A stretch of DNA of 64,000 nucleotides from positions 570,075 through 634,074 of the forward strand of contig NZ_JAEFCA010000001.1 in NCBI RefSeq assembly GCF_016405855.1. Direction: 5' to 3'. Within the stretch, counting starts at the first letter, position 1. Every line of letters begins with the position of its first letter. Below, piece after piece: positions 55,527 to 63,787 of the stretch. This DNA is from Flavobacterium sp. IB48. GTDB taxonomy: Bacteria; Bacteroidota; Bacteroidia; Flavobacteriales; Flavobacteriaceae. The position numbers were made by a program, and so were the translations under genes. The notes under the pieces were generated by a model, which ran no database searches, was not told the DNA's origin, and saw only the letters and a list, made by a program, of their open reading frames with translations.

Positions 55527-56485
55527 GGTTTTGTATTTTCAAGTTTTTCTGTTTCAGCCAATTCCTTTTTATATTCCTCCAAATTCCAATCAATATTCAA
55601 TTTCGTTGCATAGTCCGCCATTGTGCCAAGTCCGACCTCTGCACGTCTTTTATCGACATTATCTGGATCTATCATTGGTGCAATACAAATTTTACCAGTC
55701 TTTTTATTCTTTGAACTCTGACTGCCATAAATTTGCTTTTTTCCTTCTCTCAAAGCAACTCTATCTTCTAAATAAGCCAGATTTGCTGGATTGGCATTTC
55801 CGTCTTTAACCGCCTCTCTCATCATAGGCAAATATTTTTGCTGATATTCTAAATCGGCATGCTGAATCACCAAAAATAAAGTCTGATTTCCCTGAGAGCC
55901 TACAACATTTTTTCCTAACCAGCCTTTTTCGTCCAGTATTTTCATCACCTTAATAAGGTTAATACTGTCTTTTCTCTGCATAATTTTACCAATGCTGTCA
56001 ATTTTCTTTTTATCAGGTTTTGAGGCTCTATAAACATTCATAAATTCTCCGCGAATTTCCTGATCGTCGGTATAAATCTCCGCAAGTTGTTTTTCCAGCA
56101 CTTTATCATAATTTGCTCCAATAACATCTAACTTCTTCTGCAGCTTTTCAATTGTCTTATTCCATTGTTTCTCAGAATGCAAAGGGTTTAAATCGTTATC
56201 AATTTTAATATGCGCAATATTCTCGTATCCGTTATCGATAGAAAGATTCAGCCATTTAAATGCTTTTTTATGTTGCCTTGCCATAGAAGCAGAACAACCT
56301 GCGTTGTATAAGTCTCGATTGTCTCTATGTTCTATTTTAAAAGCTTTCTCATAATACGAAACAGACAACTCATAGTTTTTTGCCGTATAACAAGAATCTG
56401 CTTTACGAACCCATTCTTTATACGTTTGAGCTTGCAAGAAAAAGCAGTTCATTAAAAGAAAAGAAAGCGTGATTAATTTTTTCAT
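55523..56485 (-). CDS. Secreted TPR/DUF6624-like protein
   Basis: A 320-residue protein: signal peptide MKKLITLSFLLMNCFFLQAQ. One or two TPR-like helices (about 20-110) come first. A C-terminal DUF6624-type region includes YLEDRVALREGKKQIYGSQ and ends AEVGLGTMADYATKLNIDWN. It overlaps the blaI gene by 4 bp and is presumably the first gene of that regulatory operon. Function unknown. Confidence 0.78.
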   Translation of the reverse strand: MKKLITLSFLLMNCFFLQAQTYKEWVRKADSCYTAKNYELSVSYYEKAFKIEHRDNRDLYNAGCSASMARQHKKAFKWLNLSIDNGYENIAHIKIDNDLNPLHSEKQWNKTIEKLQKKLDVIGANYDKVLEKQLAEIYTDDQEIRGEFMNVYRASKPDKKKIDSIGKIMQRKDSINLIKVMKILDEKGWLGKNVVGSQGNQTLFLVIQHADLEYQQKYLPMMREAVKDGNANPANLAYLEDRVALREGKKQIYGSQSSKNKKTGKICIAPMIDPDNVDKRRAEVGLGTMADYATKLNIDWNLEEYKKELAETEKLENTKP

Positions 56486-56504
56486 GTTTTAGAGGCTAGT
56501 TAGT

Positions 56505-56936
56505 TTATTTAATATTTTGTTCCGAAATCAATTCTCCTTTTTCGTAATTTTTGATTCCTTTTAATTTCCCTTTGTCCGAATAAAACTTCCATTCTCCAAA
56601 ATAAAACCAATGCGTTTCAACCGAATTCGTTTCTAATTTTGTTTTCCCTTTCGATTCCAGCTTTCCGTTTTCGTAATAGCTTTTCACGACACAGATTCCG
56701 TTTTTATATTTCTCTGTTTTATAGATTTTTCCGTTAATGTACGATTTCCATTTTTTTATCGGAAGATCGTTTTTATAATACTCATACGATTTATAATTTG
56801 TACCATCCTGCGTATAATCATCAATCCAAACACCTTCTTTTTTCTTGTCAATCTTCTGATTGATCGGTTTGCTTTTACAGCTCAAAAGCATTGAACCCAA
56901 AAGAAATAACAAAAAGATATTTTTCAAATTTACCAT
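56505..56936 (-). CDS. MORN/YwqK-type repeat lipoprotein
   Basis: A 143-residue lipoprotein: MVNLKNIFLLFLLGSMLLSC with Cys20. KSYEYYKNDLPIKKWKSYINGKIYKTEKYKNG, followed by ESKGK and GEWKFYSDKGKLKGIKNYEKGEL, is a YwqK/MORN-like repeat array. Function unknown. It lies 19 bp upstream of the DUF6624 gene and may belong to the same transcript. Confidence 0.72.
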   Translation of the reverse strand: MVNLKNIFLLFLLGSMLLSCKSKPINQKIDKKKEGVWIDDYTQDGTNYKSYEYYKNDLPIKKWKSYINGKIYKTEKYKNGICVVKSYYENGKLESKGKTKLETNSVETHWFYFGEWKFYSDKGKLKGIKNYEKGELISEQNIK

Positions 56937-57037
56937 TGCTCTACAATTATAGATTCGTTTCTACAAATGTAGAGTTAAATTTCAAACGAACAAGTTTTTT
57001 CTTATTTTTTCTCACACTCTTTGTGTTATTTTTTTTC

Positions 57038-57345
57038 AACCGCAAAGTGCGCAAGGATTTTTTAAGCTTACACCTATAAACGCAAAGTTCGCAAAGCTTT
57101 ATGATGAAGCTTTGCGAACTTTTATAAAATCTTACTTAAAAAAACTTAGCGAACTTTGCGTAAACCTTTGTGCTCTTTGCGGTTAAAAAAAACTTAACCG
57201 CAAAGAACGCAAGGATTTTATTTAAGGTTACGCTTATAAACGCAAAGTTCGCAAAGCTTTATCTATATAGCTTTGCGAACTTTTATAAAATCTTACTTAA
57301 AAAATCTTAGCGAACTTTGCGTAATTCTTCGCGCTCTTTGCGTTT
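57038..57345. repeat. Two tandem AACCGCAAAG-bounded palindromic units
   Basis: Unit 1 (57038-57184) and unit 2 (57196-57345) are very similar. Each starts AACCGCAAAG, ends CTTTGCGGTT or CTTTGCGTTT, and has an internal hairpin GTTCGCAAAGCTTT...AGCTTTGCGAAC. Ends are like those around the GxxExxY gene at 32833-33376. The 415-bp gap (56937-57351) holds nothing else. Confidence 0.75.
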
Positions 57346-57351
57346 AAAAAA

Positions 57352-58740
57352 CTATTTGCTCAATTCCACAAAATACTTGTAAAACAAAGGAATAGTCTCA
57401 ATACCTTTCAAGTAATTAAAGATTCCGAAATGCTCATTTGGCGAGTGAATAGCATCGCTATCCAAACCAAATCCCATTAAGATGGTTTTGCTTTTTAATT
57501 CTTTTTCAAACAAAGCCACAATCGGAATACTTCCTCCAGAACGAACTGGAATTGCAGGAACTCCAAACGTTTCTGTATACGCTTTGTTCGCTGCCTGATA
57601 TCCAATACTGTCAATTGGCGTAACATAACCTTGTCCACCGTGATGAGGTGTAACTTTTACCGTAACTCCAGCCGGAGCAAGACTTGTAAAATGTTTTGTG
57701 AAAAGTTCTGTAATCTCTTCCCATTCCTGATTTGGAACCAAACGCATCGAGATTTTAGCGAAAGCTTTACTCGCAATAACCGTTTTAGCACCTTCGCCAG
57801 TATAACCGCCCCAGATTCCGTTTACGTCTAATGTTGGACGGATTGAGTTTCTTTCGTTCGTTACATATCCTTTTTCGCCATAAACATCGGCAATGTTTAA
57901 AGCATTTTTATATTTTTCTAAGCTGAAAGGCGCTTTTGCCATTTCGGCTCTTTCTTCTGCAGATAATTCTTCAACTTTATCGTAGAAACCTGGAATTGTA
58001 ATATGATTGTTTTCGTCGTGAAGCGAAGCAATCATTTTTGCCAAAATATTAATCGGGTTCGCCACAGCTCCACCGTATAAACCTGAATGCAAATCGCGGT
58101 TTGGACCTGTAACTTCTACCTCAACATAACTCAAACCTCTTAAACCTGTCGTGATAGACGGCTGTTGGTTCGAAATCATTCCTGTATCTGAAATCAAGAT
58201 TACATCGTTTTTCAGTTTTTCTTGATTGCGCTCTACGAACCAAGCCAAACTTGCTGAACCTACTTCTTCTTCACCTTCGATCATGAATTTTACGTTACAA
58301 GGCAACGTATTGCTTTGTACCATTAACTCAAGCGCTTTTACATGCATGTACATCTGACCTTTGTCGTCACAAGCTCCACGCGCGAAGATTGCTCCTTCTG
58401 GGTGAATATCTGTAGTTTTAATAACCGGTTCAAAAGGTGGTGAAGTCCATAATTCTAATGGATCTGGCGGTTGTACGTCGTAGTGGCCGTAAACTAAAAC
58501 CGTTGGAAGATTTGGATCTATAATTTTCTCCCCGTAGATAATTGGGTAACCCGGAGTGTCGCAAGTTTCGACATAATCGCACCCTGCTTTTGATAAACTT
58601 TCTTTTACAGCCTCTGCTGTGTCAATAACATCTTGAGAATATGCAGTGTCGGCAGAAACCGACGGAATCTTTAATAATTCGATCAATTCGTTGATAAACC
58701 GATCTTTATGTTGTTGAACGTAGGACTTAATATTTTCCAT
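57352..58740 (-). CDS. M20-family dipeptidase
   Basis: A 462-residue cytoplasmic metallopeptidase. VLVYGHYDVQPPDPLELW and GACDDKGQMYMH hold the zinc-ligand His and Asp. MIEGEEEVGSASL carries the catalytic Glu, ISDTGM another Asp ligand, and the last His is in DAIHSPNEHFG. The dimerisation domain includes RDLHSGLYGGAVANP. Similar enzymes are Cys-Gly or broad dipeptidases. Single gene; the transcript ends in the repeat region. Confidence 0.93.
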   Translation of the reverse strand: MENIKSYVQQHKDRFINELIELLKIPSVSADTAYSQDVIDTAEAVKESLSKAGCDYVETCDTPGYPIIYGEKIIDPNLPTVLVYGHYDVQPPDPLELWTSPPFEPVIKTTDIHPEGAIFARGACDDKGQMYMHVKALELMVQSNTLPCNVKFMIEGEEEVGSASLAWFVERNQEKLKNDVILISDTGMISNQQPSITTGLRGLSYVEVEVTGPNRDLHSGLYGGAVANPINILAKMIASLHDENNHITIPGFYDKVEELSAEERAEMAKAPFSLEKYKNALNIADVYGEKGYVTNERNSIRPTLDVNGIWGGYTGEGAKTVIASKAFAKISMRLVPNQEWEEITELFTKHFTSLAPAGVTVKVTPHHGGQGYVTPIDSIGYQAANKAYTETFGVPAIPVRSGGSIPIVALFEKELKSKTILMGFGLDSDAIHSPNEHFGIFNYLKGIETIPLFYKYFVELSK

Positions 58741-58806
58741 TTAAATTATTTTTATAGAAACCCAAAAGTACAAAAAAGAGAATTAAAAAAAATTTTCAAA
58801 AAATGC

Positions 58807-58836
58807 TTTGATAATTCAAAAGTATGCCTATCTTTG
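58807..58836 (+). promoter_or_regulatory. Promoter of tRNA-Leu
   Basis: TTTG at 58807-58810 and TATCTTTG at 58829-58836 with an 18-bp spacer: a near-perfect Bacteroidota promoter 14 bp before the tRNA. Confidence 0.75.
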
Positions 58837-58850
58837 CACCCACAATTACC

Positions 58851-58932
58851 GCGGATATGGCGAAATTGGTAGACGTGCCAGACTTAGGATCTGGTGCCGC
58901 AAGGCGTGTAGGTTCGAGTCCTATTATCCGCA
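58851..58932 (+). tRNA. tRNA-Leu (anticodon TAG)
   Basis: The 7-bp acceptor GCGGATA pairs with TATCCGC, discriminator A at 58932. The anticodon arm CCAGA-CTTAGGA-TCTGG gives anticodon TAG (Leu, CTA). A long variable arm (TGCCGCAAGGCG) marks it as a class II tRNA. The T arm is GTAGG-TTCGAGT-CCTAT. CCA is not encoded. Confidence 0.96.
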
Positions 58933-58934
58933 CT

Positions 58935-58972
58935 AAAAAAAGCTTCTGAAGATTTTTCAGAAGCTTTTTTGT
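58935..58972 (+). terminator. Terminator after tRNA-Leu
   Basis: AAAAAAGCTTCTGAA pairs with TTCAGAAGCTTTTTT a few bases after the tRNA. Confidence 0.88.
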
Positions 58973-59050
58973 TTTTACTACATTTTGTTCTTGTTCCTAA
59001 AGTTGTTGATAAATAATTTACTACAAATAAATATTTCACTTCACTCTTTT

Positions 59051-59058
59051 TATTTTTG
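59051..59058 (+). promoter_or_regulatory. -7 element of the DUF4062 gene
   Basis: TATTTTTG, 40 bp before the start codon, in the AT-rich gap after the tRNA terminator. Confidence 0.4.
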
Positions 59059-59098
59059 AGTAAACACCGAAAAAATTTACTAATCAACTATTTAAAAA

Positions 59099-60259
59099 AT
59101 GAACAAACTCAACATTTTTGTTAGTTCTACTTGTTATGACCTGTCACAATTAAGAACAAATATTTATGATTTTATAACAGATAGTGGACACAATCCTATC
59201 TTATCTGAATTTAATAGCTTTCCCGTTTCACCTGAATTAAATGCTGTAGAAAATTGCATAAAAAATGTAAAAGAGAATGCAGATATTCTAGTATTGATTG
59301 TAGGCAATAGATATGGAAGTGTAATAGAGAATGGAAAATCAATTACAAATACAGAGTTTTTAACAGCGAAACAAAAGGGAATACCTGTCTTTTGTTTTAT
59401 TGATAAAAGTGCATTAAATGCATTAAACTTTTGGAAAGATAATAAAGATGCAGATTTCTCAAGATTTGTTGATAACACAAAAATATTCGAATTTATAGAT
59501 GACATTCGTACAAAGAGAAACATATGGGTTTTTCCATTTGAACAATCAAAGGAAATAATTGAAACATTAAAAATTCAATTGTCATATTTATTTAAAGACA
59601 GCCTAAAACTTAAAAGCATTCTAGATAAGAATATCGATGATTTTTTCAAACTTAATTTAAGTGAAAAATGTTTAAAGATCTTAATTGAACGAAATGACCT
59701 TCATGAATTAGAATTTTTTTATCAAACATTTATTGATGAAATTGAAAAAAAAGAATTCCTAAAAAACGATATAGAATACTCAATTTTAGTCGAACCTAAA
59801 CACTTCATTAAAGATGCCTTAGAATTAACAAACTGGGGTTCAAACCGTCTTCAATCTGTTGCTTTAATCGTTGAGAATTTAAAAAATTTATTCCCTTTGA
59901 TACATAAATTTATTAATGAAAAAGGCAAACCATCAGATATTAAAGGATTGTATTACACATCTTTAAAATATTCGCAAATATTTGAACAATTATTAAATTG
60001 GATGATTGAAGTCAAAAGCGCCCACATTACTGAAGAATATTCAGATTTAAAGATTTATTTAGCAGAAATGGTTTCAGATGTTATGACTGATATTTGGAAT
60101 TTCCCTTTTGAAATAAGAACCCAGATTCTACAAATCAAACAACAATATATAAACGGAGAGACAATTGAGCCTCTGAATTTTAACTTAAAACTAGACATAA
60201 ATAGTGAAGCTCAATTAAAATTCCATGAGAAACTAACAAAAATTAGCAACACTTTTTAG
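59099..60259 (+). CDS. DUF4062-domain protein
   Basis: A 386-residue cytoplasmic protein. The N-terminal about 90 residues (LNIFVSSTCYDLSQLRTNIYDFITDSGHNPILSEF, ENADILVLIVGNRYGS) are the DUF4062 fold, a TIR-like nucleotide-binding-type module often found at the head of STAND-type signalling or defence proteins. The rest is helical with no NTPase motif recognised. It lies directly downstream of tRNA-Leu, a common island entry site. A defence role is an inference from family and place. Confidence 0.85.
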   Translation: MNKLNIFVSSTCYDLSQLRTNIYDFITDSGHNPILSEFNSFPVSPELNAVENCIKNVKENADILVLIVGNRYGSVIENGKSITNTEFLTAKQKGIPVFCFIDKSALNALNFWKDNKDADFSRFVDNTKIFEFIDDIRTKRNIWVFPFEQSKEIIETLKIQLSYLFKDSLKLKSILDKNIDDFFKLNLSEKCLKILIERNDLHELEFFYQTFIDEIEKKEFLKNDIEYSILVEPKHFIKDALELTNWGSNRLQSVALIVENLKNLFPLIHKFINEKGKPSDIKGLYYTSLKYSQIFEQLLNWMIEVKSAHITEEYSDLKIYLAEMVSDVMTDIWNFPFEIRTQILQIKQQYINGETIEPLNFNLKLDINSEAQLKFHEKLTKISNTF

Positions 60260-60604
60260 AATGCAGAAATATCTCTAAATAATCAATCTTATAAATATTT
60301 TTCATTTCTCGACCAAAGGAGAGTTAAGCGATAACAAATTGGCGAAGGAAATCTTAACGAGAAGCTCGACAAAGATTGGATTTCCGTTGCGGAATTACTT
60401 GCGAAGATTTCTCGTTCCTCGAAATGACAAACTACGCGGTAATTCATCTCTACCAATCACCTTGACGAAAGGAGCTTTTCAGCATCACCAACAGGTTGTA
60501 CACTATGAAAAAAATTACGGAAATCACTCTGGAATTTTTTGTCGGTTTTGCTTTTGGTTTCTCCTTTCGTCGAAATGAAGATATTTTTAAAACGTTATTT
60601 TATC
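60260..60604. repeat. Gene-free stretch composed of repeat fragments
   Basis: No convincing gene is present. The sequence holds pieces of dispersed repeats such as GATTTCTCGTTCCTCGAAATG (split: GATTTCTCG and TTCCTCGAAATGAC, about 60398-60428) and inverted TTGACGAAAGGAG (60467) and CTCCTTTCGTCGAA (60560). Short open frames across it (60339-60578, 60496-60720) are considered chance. Confidence 0.5.
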
Positions 60605-60844
60605 TTATTCAACTTCCAGATACGGATGCAAAATTTCGGCTAATTCATTCAGCCAATAAAAACCTTTTTCTAGGTTTTCTCTTTGAGCATAAACATATCC
60701 TCTTTCATCATCTTTCATAACAACTAACGCAATTGCATAATTTAATTGCCGAATTGCTTTTGCCAAATCTTTAGCATCAATAACATTATTAAAAAAATCT
60801 AAGAGTCTTTTTTCTGTTTCTTTCGAAAGATCGTTTGTAGCCAT
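60605..60844 (-). CDS. Small hypothetical protein
   Basis: A 79-residue, highly charged, all-helical protein starting MATNDLSKETEKRLLDFFNNVIDAKDLAKAIRQLN. No family is recognised. The start at 60844 is preferred over one 19 codons upstream. It is divergent from the XRE gene; a possible -7 element (TATTTTTG on the minus strand) lies at 60905-60912. A toxin-antitoxin-like partner cannot be claimed. Confidence 0.6.
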   Translation of the reverse strand: MATNDLSKETEKRLLDFFNNVIDAKDLAKAIRQLNYAIALVVMKDDERGYVYAQRENLEKGFYWLNELAEILHPYLEVE

Positions 60845-60931
60845 TGTCTTATTTTTTAAATGTGGTAAATATAATACTTTTGAACACATAAATGTAACCA
60901 AGACAAAAATAAATCTTAAGAATTTTGAAAT

Positions 60932-61162
60932 ATGGATATTTCAGAAGAAACCTTTATTGCAAATCTTGGGACTCACATAAGACAATTGCGTGAAAAAAAA
61001 GGCTTATCACAACAAGCTTTGGCTGACGATTGTGATATCAAAAAAAATCAGATAGGCAGAATAGAAAGAGCTGAAATAAATACTACTGTAAAAACTCTCA
61101 TAAAAATCGCCAATGCTCTGGAAATCAAACCTAAAGAATTGTTTGATTTTCCTTTGAAATAG
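60932..61162 (+). CDS. XRE-family helix-turn-helix regulator
   Basis: A 76-residue DNA-binding protein: LGTHIRQLREKKGLSQQALADDCDIKKNQIGRIERAEINTTVKTLIKIANALEIKPKELFDF, a complete Cro/CI-type HTH with no extra domain. TACTTTTG at 60875-60882 may be its -7 element. It may regulate the next gene or its divergent neighbour. Confidence 0.9.
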   Translation: MDISEETFIANLGTHIRQLREKKGLSQQALADDCDIKKNQIGRIERAEINTTVKTLIKIANALEIKPKELFDFPLK

Positions 61163-61193
61163 AAAATATTTTTCATTCATATTAAATTAAATC

Positions 61194-61622
61194 TTGAAAA
61201 TTTTACCTTTAAAAATAGAATTAGTTTCAAAATGGATGAAACTTTATCCATATAGCGTTTGTTTAGATGAAATATACTTTAGAGAAAGAGATAAAGAGAA
61301 TAATCTAATTTATGAGCTGGAATTAACTACACATCAATTTGGATTCATAATTGATCATTATTATTCAAACTTTAGAGAACTGAATCCAGAGAGCTTGATA
61401 TATAAATACCATTCTGAAGAATATGCAATTTTAAATGATGCAATAGCACAAGAAATAGAATGCTACAAAATAAAGGAATTTAATGAGCAATTAATAAACG
61501 TAAGAGAAAAAGTAGTTCAACAAGGTAGTGGTGCCGAAGAAGCACTTGATGAATTGGTTAAAATTTGCGAATCTGCAATGAGAAATAAAAACAAGCTTTA
61601 TATTTTCAGTGATTATTTATAA
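61194..61622 (+). CDS. Hypothetical protein (TTG start)
   Basis: A 142-residue, acidic, mainly helical protein with no signal peptide and no recognised domain (SVCLDEIYFRERDKENNLIYELELTTHQFGFIIDHYYSN near the N-terminus). TTG 61194 is the only start that keeps the compact N-terminus; the gene lies 31 bp after the XRE gene, so both may be one transcript. Confidence 0.6.
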   Translation: MKILPLKIELVSKWMKLYPYSVCLDEIYFRERDKENNLIYELELTTHQFGFIIDHYYSNFRELNPESLIYKYHSEEYAILNDAIAQEIECYKIKEFNEQLINVREKVVQQGSGAEEALDELVKICESAMRNKNKLYIFSDYL

Positions 61623-61682
61623 AACACAATTTAAATTATAAACCTTTTAACATTCGACTAAAGCCTTTTCCTTTTCAAACAT

Positions 61683-61711
61683 AAAAAAAACCTCCAGCTA
61701 AAGCAGGAGGC
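61683..61711 (-). terminator. Terminator after the GIY-YIG gene
   Basis: On the minus strand CCTCCTGCT and AGCTGGAGG pair (one T-T mismatch), followed by a run of T. Confidence 0.75.
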
Positions 61712-61739
61712 AATTCATAAAACTTCATGCCTTAATAGA

Positions 61740-62096
61740 CTATTTTTTCTTTTTATTATATCCTTTTTCATCAAAAGGCATTATTTCATCCAAAAACATT
61801 TGCTCTAAAAGTTTCAAATCTTTTGGGTCAGATTTTACAGCCGTATCATTTTCTTTTATTTCGCTCAGGATTTCAAATTCAAATTTGTCCTCTCCAAGTT
61901 CTTTCCAATCTTTTTGAAGTTCTGCCACAGGATGATTCCCGCAGTTAAGCTGAAATTTCTGGCGTTTAAAAATAGCATCAAGATCAGCACTGCTATCTAT
62001 ATATACTTTTTTGTTTATGGTATTTCGTATTTGAAAAACACCTTTTTTGAACTTCATTTCCTTGTATTCGTCTCTAAGTTCTTTTTTGGTTTTCAT
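61740..62096 (-). CDS. GIY-YIG nuclease family protein
   Basis: A 118-residue protein. GVFQIRNTINKKVYIDSSADLDAIFKRQKFQLNCGNHPVAELQKDWKELGEDKFEFEILSEI follows the GIY-YIG family fold, but the namesake tyrosines are replaced (GVF and VYI), and the later Glu occurs as LEQMFLDE. Bacteroidota have many such small, substituted copies. Nuclease activity is uncertain. It lies 4 bp after the TetR gene on the same strand. Confidence 0.78.
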   Translation of the reverse strand: MKTKKELRDEYKEMKFKKGVFQIRNTINKKVYIDSSADLDAIFKRQKFQLNCGNHPVAELQKDWKELGEDKFEFEILSEIKENDTAVKSDPKDLKLLEQMFLDEIMPFDEKGYNKKKK

Positions 62097-62100
62097 GCGC

Positions 62101-62691
62101 TTATTTTTTCATTGTTTTTTCTATTTGCGATTTTAAATTTTTAGTAAAATCACCATAATCAGACGGATAATTTCGGTTTAAATACAGCAGTAAAATCCCC
62201 GTAATTAAACAATTAAGCTCTTTTACTGTTTCACGAACTTCTTCGGCTGTAAAACTCTTTTGATCAATGCAATATTGAAATTCTTCTTGACAAAGTTTTT
62301 CAAGAAAAGAGGAAATTAATTCTGATATTCTAGCATTTTCAGCCGAATTAGGAAGTTTTTCGATAAAAAAGATTTCAAAAACACTTGGATACTGTACAAA
62401 ATATTCGGCGTAGGAAATCGCAGTTGCAATAATTTTCTTTTCCCCTCTTTCTGTATCTTTAGTTTTATCTTCAACATATTCCTGGCATTCCTGTTGAAAA
62501 TCTTTCACACAAAGAAAAATAAGTTCTTTTACATCTTTAAAATAATTGTAAAGTGTAGCAAACGAATATCCCGCTTTCTCAGCTATACTTCTTACGCTTA
62601 AAGCCTGAATGCCTTCTCCTTTTAAAATTTCTTTGGTAGCCTGAATGAAATAATCTTTCATTCTCTGCTCTTGTATTTCTTTTCTGCTCAT
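62101..62691 (-). CDS. TetR/AcrR family regulator
   Basis: A 196-residue regulator. The N-terminal HTH (MKDYFIQATKEILKGEGIQALSVRSIAEKAGYSFATLYNYFKDVKELIFLC) is canonical TetR; the C-terminal ligand domain is helical and unassigned. The start at 62691 is chosen because the alternative at 62721 lies inside the palindromic operator at 62709-62733. It is likely to repress itself and the GIY-YIG gene. Confidence 0.88.
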   Translation of the reverse strand: MSRKEIQEQRMKDYFIQATKEILKGEGIQALSVRSIAEKAGYSFATLYNYFKDVKELIFLCVKDFQQECQEYVEDKTKDTERGEKKIIATAISYAEYFVQYPSVFEIFFIEKLPNSAENARISELISSFLEKLCQEEFQYCIDQKSFTAEEVRETVKELNCLITGILLLYLNRNYPSDYGDFTKNLKSQIEKTMKK

Positions 62692-62708
62692 ATCGTAAAC
62701 ATTATTAA

Positions 62709-62733
62709 AAAATATGAACACTGTTCATATTTT
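62709..62733. promoter_or_regulatory. Probable TetR operator (perfect 25-bp palindrome)
   Basis: The arms AAAATATGAACA and TGTTCATATTTT surround a central C at 62721, perfect over 12 bp on each side. It lies 17 bp upstream of the TetR start codon, the expected place for an autoregulatory site. Confidence 0.7.
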
Positions 62734-62995
62734 GAACAAAAGTAAAAATATTTGATGCAATTGCAATGTTTTTGTCATAAAAAAACTTCCGTTAAAACAG
62801 GAAACAATGCGATAAGTACTCTTTTAATTTTAATATACCGACAACTATCGGGAGCGACAAAACAAAAAGCGATTCAGAAATTTCTTTAATTATTTTACAC
62901 TTTAGTATTTAAATATTCTTACTTTTAAAAAACCAAAAACCTAATTCTCAAAATTTCACTTGTTTTTAAATCTCAAAAAAAAACAATTAGAACAC

Positions 62996-63787
62996 ATGAG
63001 AAAATACAGATTACTAGTCATTTTTTTAGCAATTATTGCTGTCTTTTATTTTGCAAGAACAGTTCGAAGCTTTACCGTTCAGCACGAAACCAAAACTCTT
63101 AAATCGGAGCATTTTATTGTTTCCTACAACGGAATTTATAAAAGCGAGGCCGAAAAAGTCAGCAAACATCTAGAGGAAAATTATTCTAAAATAAGAGAAA
63201 ATCTAAAAGACGTAGAACACGACCCGATAAAGGTTTTTGTTTACGGTTCGCAATTTAAGTTTAATGAGGCCACAGGTTTAACAGAAAACACAAAAGGCAC
63301 AAGTCGTGGCCCAAACGAATTTCATTTTGTGTGGACGAATTGGTTTAATTCTATTTTTCCAGACGATCCGCTAAAAACCGCTTTGCACGAGTTTACGCAT
63401 TGCGTTCAGCTCAACATATTAATATACAAAGCAAAAGACACGATTATCACACAAGACCGACTAACTTTTGAAAGGGAATTTGATAAAAAGTTTAAAGCCG
63501 AATATCCGCGCTGGCTCTGGGAATCGATTAGTATGTTTGAAGCGAAAGAGGTTAATTCGCTAAGCGTAAAATACGCCAAAAGCAAAAACCTGACTTTAGA
63601 AGATCTTAATCACGGCAATCAGATTTACAACATTGGCTACACGATAATCGAATATATGACTCAAAAATGGGGAAAAGATATTCTGCCCAAACTGATTGCG
63701 TCTTTCGGCAACATTGAAAGAACATTGAACGTAACGCAGGAGGAATTTGAAAAAGGCTGGATGGCTTTTTTGGATGAGAAGTATTGA
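62996..63787 (+). CDS. Membrane-anchored gluzincin-like metallopeptidase
   Basis: A 263-residue protein with an N-terminal signal anchor (MRKYRLLVIFLAIIAVFYFAR). TALHEFTHCVQLN is a HExxH zinc site (HEFTH), and WLWESISMFEA offers the downstream Glu ligand of gluzincins (peptidase MA-like). The active domain faces the periplasm. Substrate unknown. ATG 62996 is chosen over TTG 62960. The last 46 bases of the gene are duplicated downstream. Confidence 0.8.
   Translation: MRKYRLLVIFLAIIAVFYFARTVRSFTVQHETKTLKSEHFIVSYNGIYKSEAEKVSKHLEENYSKIRENLKDVEHDPIKVFVYGSQFKFNEATGLTENTKGTSRGPNEFHFVWTNWFNSIFPDDPLKTALHEFTHCVQLNILIYKAKDTIITQDRLTFEREFDKKFKAEYPRWLWESISMFEAKEVNSLSVKYAKSKNLTLEDLNHGNQIYNIGYTIIEYMTQKWGKDILPKLIASFGNIERTLNVTQEEFEKGWMAFLDEKY

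Noticed and set aside
57038..57345. CRISPR-like tandem repeats
   Set aside because: There are only two long units of about 150 bp with internal palindromes, no short regularly spaced repeats and no cas genes.
58884..59087. 67-codon minus-strand frame
   Set aside because: It overlaps the tRNA-Leu gene and its terminator.
60339..60720. Two overlapping plus-strand frames (60339-60578 and 60496-60720)
   Set aside because: They run through repeat fragments and the antisense of the small minus-strand gene, with no domain or start support.
58851..62700. Genomic island with att duplication of the tRNA-Leu 3' end
   Set aside because: No second copy of the tRNA 3' sequence (TTCGAGTCCTATTATCCGC) was seen downstream within the window, and no integrase gene is present.
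61740..62721. TetR plus GIY-YIG as a restriction or toxin-antitoxin system
   Set aside because: The GIY-YIG motif is substituted and no partner with toxin or methylase features is present.
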